Positions 7,143 through 12,557 of a DNA stretch of 12,557 nt are shown here, piece after piece. The notes under the pieces are model-generated. The model searched no databases, was not told the origin of the DNA, and saw only the letters and a program-made list of their open reading frames with translations. The translations under genes were made by a program, and so were the position numbers. Every line of letters starts with the position of its first letter. The first letter of the stretch is position 1. This stretch comes from JAYEJW01 sp034716535 (GTDB taxonomy: Bacteria > Pseudomonadota > Gammaproteobacteria > Chromatiales > Chromatiaceae), in the NCBI GenBank assembly GCA_034716535.1, contig JAYEJW010000241.1:1-12557 (forward strand), written 5' to 3'.

Positions 7143-9341
7143 ATGTCCTGGCAGCGCCGCTTAGCGACGGTCCGGAAGCTTGTGCGCGATTACACGCGGT
7201 GGCACGGCGGCGGCATCAAGGGCCTGTCGGCGCTAATCGGGCGCAGTGCCTATTATCTGGTGCGCCTTGGTCCTCGCGGCCTCGTGCAACGCGCCCGCGT
7301 ATTCTACGCCGTGAACCGCGGGGCGCCCGCACCCCTCGTCGACATTCGAGGTGGGAGTCGCTCGACCCTGCTCTCCTGGGACATCGTTCCACACCAGGAA
7401 TCCGTCGATATCATCGTCTGCGTCCACAATGCGCTTGAGGATGTCCGCCGTTGCCTTTCGTCCGTGCTGCGGTACAGTTTCCCCCCGTATCGGCTGGTGC
7501 TGGTGGATGACGGTAGCGGTGCGCCGACGCGCGATTACCTCCAGACGTTCGCAACGGCCCAAGGCGCCGTGCTGCTGCGTAACGAGGCCGCGAAGGGCTA
7601 CACCCTCGCCGCGAACCAAGGATTGCGCGCATCGAAGGCGGACTACGCGGTTCTGCTCAACAGCGATACGGTGGTTACGGAGAGCTGGCTGGATCGTCTG
7701 CTGATGTGTCCGCGCTCGGACCCGCGCGTGGGTTTGGTCGGCCCACTGAGCAACACGGCGTCCTGGCAATCCGTGCCGGAGGTCATGGTTGACGGTGACT
7801 GGGCGGAGAATGCGCTCCCCCCGGGACTCACCGTTGACCATATGAGCAGTCTGTTGGCCGCCGCCTCGGGGAGAGTCTACCCAAGAATCGGATTCTTGAA
7901 CGGATTTTGCTTGCTCATAAGGCGGCAGGTTATCGAAGAATTGGGTCTGTTTGACGAACCGAATTTTGGTGCCGGCTACGGAGAGGAGAACGACTACTGC
8001 CTGCGAGCCCACCAGGCAGGCTGGTCCCTGGCTGTCGCCGACGATGTCTATATCTTTCATGCGCAATCCCGCAGCTACTCGAACGAACGGCGTCTTGCCC
8101 TGAGCCGACAAGCGGACAAGAATCTCGCACAGAAGCACGGTCAGGACGCCATCCTCGCCAACCTCGTGAGCTGTAAGTCGGACTTGGTGCTGGAGGGCGT
8201 GCGGGCACGCGCCCGGGCGGCCCTGCTCCGAGCCGAACGGGTAGAAGCCGGTCGGCGGCGTTGGGAGGGCAAACGCGTCAGCATTCTCTTGCCCATCACA
8301 GAGCCGGGTGGCGGAGCCAACGTGCTCGTCAACGAGGCGCGGGCAATGGAGCGGATGGGAGTGTCCGTCCGCTTCGTCAACCGGGCCGGAAACCGGCCGT
8401 TCTTCGAGCGCGCATACTCGGATCTGGGTTTCCCGGTGGACTACGTGGAGTCACCCGATGATGTCGCGAAGGTTTGCGAAGACACAGACGCAGTCATGGC
8501 GACGGTCTACTCGACGGTGCGGTGGCTGCTGGCACTGGCGCGGAACGATGAAGCTGATCCGATACTCGCTTACTACGTGCAAGACTTCGAGCCGGATTTC
8601 TTCGCCCCCGGTTCACGGGAACGCCGCGAGGCGTCGGCCTCCTATTCGTTGGTCCCGGATCTGGTGCGGGTGACCAAGACGGAGTGGAATCGGCTCAAGC
8701 TGCTGAAGGAGACGGGCCGCGACGCCCTGGTCGTGGGACCCAGTTGCGACATCGACCTCTTTCGACCGCGTTACTCCAACGAGCACCGCTGGCCCAGGGG
8801 CCCCTTGCGGGTTGCGGCGATGGTCCGACCTTCGACACCGCGACGGGCGCCGGAGTTGACCCTGAAGGTCCTCGAAGAAGTCGAGCGTCTACTCGGAGAT
8901 GAGATCGAGGTCCGTCTGTTCGGCGTGAATCCGGAGGACCCGGATTATCGGGCCCTCGTGGGGGGCTCGCGTTGGCGCAATGAGGGCGTATTGGGGGGGG
9001 GCGAGCTCGCGGCGCTTTTCAATGCCTGCGACCTCTTTGTCGATTTCTCCGTCTTCCAGGCCATGGGCCTCACCGCGCTCGAGGCCATGTCGTCCGGCGT
9101 GGCCGTTATCGTGCCCGAGCAGGGCGGTGCCACCAGCTTCGTCACGCACGAGCATAACGCCCTCGTCGTGGACAGCAGTGACCAGGATGCCTGCGCATCA
9201 GCCCTCGTCCGGTTGCTGACCGATCACGAGCTGCGCGCTCGCCTGCAGCGGCAGGGACTCGCGGATATCGCGAGCTATGCACCGGAGCACGCGGCGTTTC
9301 GGTTGCTCGACGCCTTGTTTACGCAGCAGGAGGGAGTGTGA
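7143..9341 (+). CDS. Bifunctional glycosyltransferase: N-terminal GT2 plus C-terminal WsaF-like GT4
   Basis: A 732-residue protein with two glycosyltransferase modules. After a basic, partly hydrophobic N-terminal stretch (1-80), residues about 86-300 are a GT2 domain: DIIVCVHN, VDDGS with D122-D123, LLNSD with D175, GFLNGFCLLIRR, and an EEND acceptor motif at 281-284. Residues about 378-715 are a GT-B domain (SILLPITEPGGGANVL) with YYVQDFEPDFF from 477, which resembles WsaF-type rhamnosyltransferases, then a donor-binding half around FQAMGLTALEAM. The usual EX7E motif reads QX7E here, with the second Glu at 647. It probably adds two sugars in succession to the lipid-linked chain. A run of nine G residues lies in the C-terminal domain at 8993-9001. 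Start: ATG 7143 was preferred; GTG 7113, two bases after the previous stop, is in frame and would give 742 residues. Neither has a strong Shine-Dalgarno. The stop overlaps the next GTG. Confidence 0.87.
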   Translation: MSWQRRLATVRKLVRDYTRWHGGGIKGLSALIGRSAYYLVRLGPRGLVQRARVFYAVNRGAPAPLVDIRGGSRSTLLSWDIVPHQESVDIIVCVHNALEDVRRCLSSVLRYSFPPYRLVLVDDGSGAPTRDYLQTFATAQGAVLLRNEAAKGYTLAANQGLRASKADYAVLLNSDTVVTESWLDRLLMCPRSDPRVGLVGPLSNTASWQSVPEVMVDGDWAENALPPGLTVDHMSSLLAAASGRVYPRIGFLNGFCLLIRRQVIEELGLFDEPNFGAGYGEENDYCLRAHQAGWSLAVADDVYIFHAQSRSYSNERRLALSRQADKNLAQKHGQDAILANLVSCKSDLVLEGVRARARAALLRAERVEAGRRRWEGKRVSILLPITEPGGGANVLVNEARAMERMGVSVRFVNRAGNRPFFERAYSDLGFPVDYVESPDDVAKVCEDTDAVMATVYSTVRWLLALARNDEADPILAYYVQDFEPDFFAPGSRERREASASYSLVPDLVRVTKTEWNRLKLLKETGRDALVVGPSCDIDLFRPRYSNEHRWPRGPLRVAAMVRPSTPRRAPELTLKVLEEVERLLGDEIEVRLFGVNPEDPDYRALVGGSRWRNEGVLGGGELAALFNACDLFVDFSVFQAMGLTALEAMSSGVAVIVPEQGGATSFVTHEHNALVVDSSDQDACASALVRLLTDHELRARLQRQGLADIASYAPEHAAFRLLDALFTQQEGV
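8993..9001 (+). repeat. Homopolymeric tract of nine G in the GT4 domain
   Basis: Nine consecutive G bases encode Leu-Gly-Gly-Gly with the flanking TT and C. This is the longest mononucleotide run noticed in the window. In the frame shown the gene is intact. Loss of one G would move reading into a frame that ends at TGA 9217-9219. Gain of one G would end no later than TGA 9179-9181. Either would remove the donor-binding part of the GT4 domain. Poly-G tracts of this size are known slippage sites in contingency loci of other bacteria; whether this one varies is unknown. Confidence 0.6.
9328..9334 (+). promoter_or_regulatory. Ribosome binding site for the 9338 gene
   Basis: AGGAGGG lies at the end of the preceding coding region and is the best Shine-Dalgarno match seen upstream of any gene here. 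The spacer to GTG 9338 is only three bases, shorter than usual. It supports the GTG start overlapping the previous TGA, with translational coupling. The next in-frame start-like codon, TTG 9356, would cut into the conserved N-terminal strand. Confidence 0.6.
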
Positions 9342-10387
9342 CCCTGCGTCTGCATTTGCTGCCGGAGCACGATGTCTACGGCAATCTACATGGCGTGGGC
9401 CACGTCCGTCTTTTGTTGCCATTCTCCCACCCCGCCCTCTCCGGGCGAGTCGAGGTGACCGCCGGTACGGAGCTTGCCGGCAATCTGACGGCGGATGCGA
9501 TTGTCGTGCAGCGTTTCTGGCGTCCGGACATCGATGAAGACAAGGCCTGGGAGCTGGTGAGGCGTGTCCGTTCAGCCGGCTCGCGGCTGGTGTATGAGAT
9601 AGACGACAATCTGCTGGATCTGCACGCTGGTGAGCCCTGGCATGGAACGCCGACCTGGAAGCAGCGCGCGGCGGTGAACCTGTTCGTTCGCGAGGCTGAT
9701 CTGGTGCTGGTGTCCACCGATCCATTGGCGCGCCGCCTGGCGCTCTTGAATCGCAACGTTCGAGTGCTTCCCAATGCGCTCGATGAACGCCTGTTTCCGC
9801 CGGGACAGGATGCGGCCCAGGACCGCGACCCGGACAGGCTGATCATCGGATACATGGGGACCTTGACGCACCTTCAAGACCTGATGCTCGTGGCCGAGCC
9901 TCTACGGGCACTCTTGCGCGAACAAGGGGGCCGCGTCGTGCTTGAGATCGTGGGGATCAGCTCCGACCCTCGCATTCGAACCCTGTTTCAGGGGCTTCCT
10001 GTGCGATTCGTCGATCCCGGCGACAACGTTGCATATCCGCGGTTCTTTGGCTGGGCGTCGCAGACCCTGAGCTGGGACCTTGGCATTGCGCCTTTGGAAG
10101 GCCGCGGGTTCAGTGAGTTCAAGTCGGATATCAAGTTTCTCGATTACGCGCTTCTCGGGATTCCGGGCGTCTATTCCACGAGCACGGCTTATGGGAACAG
10201 CGTCGAAGACGGCGAGACGGGATTGCTGTGCGACAATGAGCCCGAGAGCTGGTATCGGTGTCTAGGGGATATTCTGGACGACCCTGAACAACGTGCGCAG
10301 TTGGCTCGGCGCGCGGCGGACCATGTCCGCGAATCCCGTTCCTTGCGGGTTTGCGCCCACCGCTGGCTCGATGCCTTGACCCGCTGA
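9338..10387 (+). CDS. GT4-like (GT-B fold) glycosyltransferase
   Basis: A 349-residue putative glycosyltransferase of the group 1 / GT4 kind, acting in the cytoplasm on a growing lipid-linked glycan. Motifs in order are a first Rossmann half starting LRLHLLPEHDVYGNLHGVGH, YEIDDN from residue 86 (common in this subgroup), VLPNALDERLF at the domain junction, GYMGTLTHLQDL from about 171 opening the donor half, and FKSDIKFLDYALLGIP around 262. The last replaces the classical EX7E motif. There is no signal peptide or obvious membrane segment. It starts at GTG 9338, overlapping the previous stop by four bases with AGGAGGG just upstream, so it is probably translated together with the GT2-GT4 protein. 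Sugar donor and linkage cannot be read from the sequence. The family call is solid, since the length and both half-domains are complete. Confidence 0.87.
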   Translation: MTLRLHLLPEHDVYGNLHGVGHVRLLLPFSHPALSGRVEVTAGTELAGNLTADAIVVQRFWRPDIDEDKAWELVRRVRSAGSRLVYEIDDNLLDLHAGEPWHGTPTWKQRAAVNLFVREADLVLVSTDPLARRLALLNRNVRVLPNALDERLFPPGQDAAQDRDPDRLIIGYMGTLTHLQDLMLVAEPLRALLREQGGRVVLEIVGISSDPRIRTLFQGLPVRFVDPGDNVAYPRFFGWASQTLSWDLGIAPLEGRGFSEFKSDIKFLDYALLGIPGVYSTSTAYGNSVEDGETGLLCDNEPESWYRCLGDILDDPEQRAQLARRAADHVRESRSLRVCAHRWLDALTR

Positions 10388-10411
10388 GCCGTTGCGGTAG
10401 AGACAAACGGC
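10388..10411 (+). other. Small inverted repeat between genes
   Basis: GCCGTT (10388-10393) and AACGGC (10406-10411) could pair as a 6-bp stem with a 12-base loop directly after the 10387 stop. A TTTT run follows only at 10417-10420, nine bases from the first base after the stem to the last T. It is too weak and too far from the T run to call an intrinsic terminator. It might instead affect translation of the gene starting at 10423, which lacks a Shine-Dalgarno. Confidence 0.2.
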
Positions 10412-10422
10412 CACGGTTTTCC

Positions 10423-11364
10423 ATGCGATTCAATAACGTCTTCGTCGTCATCGTCACGTACGAGTATCCTTATCATCGGCTCGCCGAGCTCCTTGAAACC
10501 TTCAGTGCGCAAGTACGAAACGTTCTGCTTGTCGATAATAACGTTCGCCCGGATTCTCAAGGCATCGCTCAAATCCAGGATCGCTTCGCCAACTGCAAGG
10601 TCATCGTCAATGAAGCCAATCTGGGTTTGGCGAAGGCGCTGAATCTTGGGCTGGAGCGTGCTTTGACGGAGCGGGCTGAGTACGCATTGCTGCTGGACCA
10701 AGACAGCCGACCAAGTCCGGAGATGCTGAGTCGCTTGCTGAATGCGGCTCGCAAGTTAGAAAAGACGCAGGTGGAGGTCGCAGCGCTTGGTGCGTCCGTT
10801 TGCGACCATCGGCGGTCGAGCGCACTGCCGTTTTTGCGGTTCACACGAGCCGGTCTGAGAAAGTTCTTTCCGACGTCAGCTGACGACGAGCCGATCGAGT
10901 CGGACTTTCTGATCACTTCCGGGTGCCTCGTCAGGGTCTCGTCGCTGCACGAGATTGGAATGATGGATGAGACCCTGTTCATCGATAACGTCGATCTGGA
11001 GTGGTGTTTCAGGGCGCGCGCCACGGGCTTCCGTCTGTTTGGCGTGCCCGGCGCGGTTCTCTACCATCGGCTCGGTGACCGGGTGGCGCGAATCCCGCTG
11101 GTCGGACATGAGGTCATCCTGCACGGTCCCCCTCGGCAGTATTTCATGACGCGAAATCGGTTGCTGCTTTATCGGCGGGCTTACGTTCCGCTAGCTTGGA
11201 AGCTCATCGACTTCCCCCGTATGCTGTTCAAGCTCCTGTATTTTTCTTTGTTCGTGAAGCCTCGCCTGGAGAATCTCAAGTGTATGGCCGATGGGGTAAA
11301 GGACGGGCTGCGCGAGACGTCGAACTTTTTCTACGATGAGAGCGGATCTTGCCATGACAGCTGA
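10423..11364 (+). CDS. GT2 glycosyltransferase, RfbF/RhlC-like, probable rhamnosyltransferase
   Basis: A 313-residue single-domain GT2 enzyme. It opens with VFVVIVTYEYP, then LLVDNN, then ANLGLAKALNLGL. The metal site is LLLDQDS with D92 and D94. The acceptor-side block is ITSGCLVR, then DETLFIDNVDLEWCFRA around residue 188, then LYHRLGD. The DQDS motif and the order of these blocks fit the rhamnosyltransferase group that includes RfbF/WbbL and RhlC, which use dTDP-L-rhamnose. The C-terminal stretch (about 250-285: RRAYVPLAWKL, FKLLYFSLF) is hydrophobic and basic, suiting peripheral membrane contact. ATG 10423 is the natural start; the upstream in-frame ATG at 10351 lies inside the previous gene and adds a segment unlike the family. 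No Shine-Dalgarno is seen. By eye it is slightly less GC-rich than its neighbours. Its end overlaps the next gene by 11 bp. Rhamnose specificity is inferred from family resemblance. Confidence 0.87.
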   Translation: MRFNNVFVVIVTYEYPYHRLAELLETFSAQVRNVLLVDNNVRPDSQGIAQIQDRFANCKVIVNEANLGLAKALNLGLERALTERAEYALLLDQDSRPSPEMLSRLLNAARKLEKTQVEVAALGASVCDHRRSSALPFLRFTRAGLRKFFPTSADDEPIESDFLITSGCLVRVSSLHEIGMMDETLFIDNVDLEWCFRARATGFRLFGVPGAVLYHRLGDRVARIPLVGHEVILHGPPRQYFMTRNRLLLYRRAYVPLAWKLIDFPRMLFKLLYFSLFVKPRLENLKCMADGVKDGLRETSNFFYDESGSCHDS

Positions 11365-12557
11365 TCGCGACCATGACCCTGTCCCGACCGGCGACCTGGA
11401 TGTCGATGAGTTGATGCGCCAAGTCCGCAGGGAGGTGAAGAGCAGGGGCGCAGCGCTCTCCTCACCGGCGCCGAAGGACCCGTCCGACGATTCGGCCGCG
11501 CGTTCGCCGACAAGTCCAAACACAGGGCATTTCGAAATCAAAGGCGAATACGATCTGGTCGATTTTCTTGCACTGGAAGACGAGGCGTTTCTTCGGGCCG
11601 CCTACCAGGGCATCCTGCACAGGGAGCCCGACGAGGGTGGGCGCGGGCACTTTCTCGACCTGCTCCGTTCGGGGGCAGTTTCGAAGGTCGAGGTCCTCGG
11701 CCGATTGGGGTATTCGCAAGAAGGCCGATCGAAGCGGGTGCTGGTACGCGGACTCAGGCGGCGGTTTGCCCTCGAGACCGCGTTTCGTCTTCCCCTGGTG
11801 GGCCAGATCCTTGCGCTCGGGCGTTACCTTCTCAAGCGGCCCCGAGTCGCCGCGAAACTCGACGCCATGGAGGTTCGAGCGGCACGGAAGCAACTGGAGG
11901 CCAGGCGCAGCTTAGAGGCGTCGGCACGTGATCTGCGTGATAAGGGCGATGGCGTCGAGGTCCAGCGCGATCTGGATGCGCTCGCCGAGAGCCTGCAAAG
12001 TCGGGCCGATGCAGCGGCGGTTCGGCGTCACTTGGCGTCGCTTTCCCAGAGGCTGCAGCGTCGGACCGATGCCGTCGACCTCCTGCGCAAGGCCGATGCG
12101 GCGGAATTTCGGCGCCAGCTCACGGAGCGAAAGTATGAAATCCTTGCGCAGCAGCGCCAGATATCCGTCCTTCTGAAGGCCGTTGAAGAAGGTCGCGCCA
12201 AGCGCAGTGACGATCAAGCGGTTGTTGCCTCGGCGCGCGAAAGCGACCGATGGCTGGACGGCTTTTACACAAGCTTCGAGAACGCATTTCGCGGTACCCG
12301 TGAAGAGATAAAGCGCCGCTCCGAGCCTTATCTGTCCTTTGTGCGCTCCGCCGGCGCCGGAAGCAAGACGAGCGCGGTACTGGATCTGGGGTGCGGGCGA
12401 GGGGAATGGCTGCAGCTGCTGAGAGAACAGGGGCTCGCTGGAAAGGGGCTCGATACCAATCGCGTTACGATCGAGCAGTGCCGGGAGGCGGGCTTGGATG
12501 TCGTCGAGGGGGATGCGATGGAGTACTTGCGCGGCCTGCCCGATGCCTGCCTGGGAG
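11354..12557 (+). CDS. DUF4214-like / coiled-coil / SAM methyltransferase protein (3' end outside window)
   Basis: The frame opens at ATG 11354, inside the end of the previous gene, and stays open to the last base, giving 401 codons. Residues 1-60 are acidic then Pro/Ser-rich and probably disordered. Residues about 68-125 (FLRAAYQGILHREPDEGG, then LLRSGAVSKVEVL and GYSQEGR) resemble DUF4214, a small helical domain common in surface-glycan and secreted proteins. A short hydrophobic stretch (LPLVGQILALGRYLL) follows near 145-160. A long charged coiled coil spans about 170-300, with three 20-residue repeats at 194-253. A class I methyltransferase begins near 340 with motif I DLGCGRG at 344-350 and a GLDTN acidic strand end. 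The window cuts it after the GDAMEYLRGLPD region. Such proteins occur in O-antigen and capsule clusters. It may methylate the glycan or cap it, with the coiled coil as a spacer (inference). Confidence 0.85.
   Translation, partial: MTADRDHDPVPTGDLDVDELMRQVRREVKSRGAALSSPAPKDPSDDSAARSPTSPNTGHFEIKGEYDLVDFLALEDEAFLRAAYQGILHREPDEGGRGHFLDLLRSGAVSKVEVLGRLGYSQEGRSKRVLVRGLRRRFALETAFRLPLVGQILALGRYLLKRPRVAAKLDAMEVRAARKQLEARRSLEASARDLRDKGDGVEVQRDLDALAESLQSRADAAAVRRHLASLSQRLQRRTDAVDLLRKADAAEFRRQLTERKYEILAQQRQISVLLKAVEEGRAKRSDDQAVVASARESDRWLDGFYTSFENAFRGTREEIKRRSEPYLSFVRSAGAGSKTSAVLDLGCGRGEWLQLLREQGLAGKGLDTNRVTIEQCREAGLDVVEGDAMEYLRGLPDACLG
11931..12110 (+). repeat. Three imperfect 60-nt tandem repeats coding a 20-residue coiled-coil period
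   Basis: Units at 11931-11990, 11991-12050 and 12051-12110 line up without gaps. The best matched parts are CTGC near the start of each unit and the GGGCGAT / GGGCCGAT / GGACCGAT blocks at 11944, 12003 and 12063. In protein they give L-x-x-[RK]-x-D with later hydrophobic, Arg and Leu positions at matching spots. The third unit diverges in its second half. This looks like old internal duplication within the coiled coil. Confidence 0.55.

Noticed and set aside
7233..8138. 301-codon minus-strand open frame opposite the GT2-GT4 gene
   Set aside because: It is a shadow of the coding strand with no recognisable domain and no independent start signals.

Overview
The window is one co-directional block of surface-polysaccharide genes, all on the + strand and with almost no intergenic space. 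It reads as the downstream part of an ABC-transporter-dependent O-antigen or S-layer-type glycan cluster. Base composition is GC-rich by eye (roughly 60%), with GTG starts and 4-bp GTGA gene overlaps. A Wzt-type exporter ATPase and an LpxL/HtrB-like acyltransferase fold point to a Gram-negative bacterium. A GC-rich gammaproteobacterium is my best guess, but nothing in the window fixes the taxon.

Layout. 1-1044: 3' part of wzt, the ATPase of the glycan exporter, with its C-terminal glycan-recognition domain; the window cuts it inside Walker A. 1041-1952: a divergent lipid-A-type acyltransferase overlapping wzt by 4 bp. 2016-4991: a 991-residue methyltransferase / coiled coil / GT2 / GT2 protein, arranged like WsaE. 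5095-7110: a fused GT2 glycosyltransferase and extended-SDR sugar epimerase/reductase. 7143-9341: a fused GT2 plus WsaF-like GT4 protein. 9338-10387: a GT-B (GT4-like) glycosyltransferase. 10423-11364: a RfbF/RhlC-type GT2, probably a rhamnosyltransferase. 11354-12557: a DUF4214-like / coiled coil / methyltransferase protein that runs off the right edge.

How the genes may work together (inference). Five proteins carry seven glycosyltransferase domains, which could build a complex, probably rhamnose-containing repeat on a lipid carrier. The SDR domain fused to a GT2 may make the sugar that this GT2 transfers. Two methyltransferases, each tied to a coiled coil, are candidates for capping the non-reducing end and setting chain length. 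The C-terminal domain of Wzt would recognise the cap before export. The acyltransferase-like protein may decorate the glycan or its lipid anchor, but it lacks the usual catalytic acidic residue.

The only non-coding stretches are 1953-2015, 4992-5094, 7111-7142 and 10388-10422. None holds a recognisable promoter or a good terminator, so transcription most likely starts upstream of the window. No tRNA, rRNA, CRISPR array, insertion sequence or integrase was seen. The most interesting points are the multi-domain fusions, the altered acyltransferase motif, a nine-G tract inside a glycosyltransferase gene, and a 3 x 60-nt repeat encoding a periodic coiled coil.
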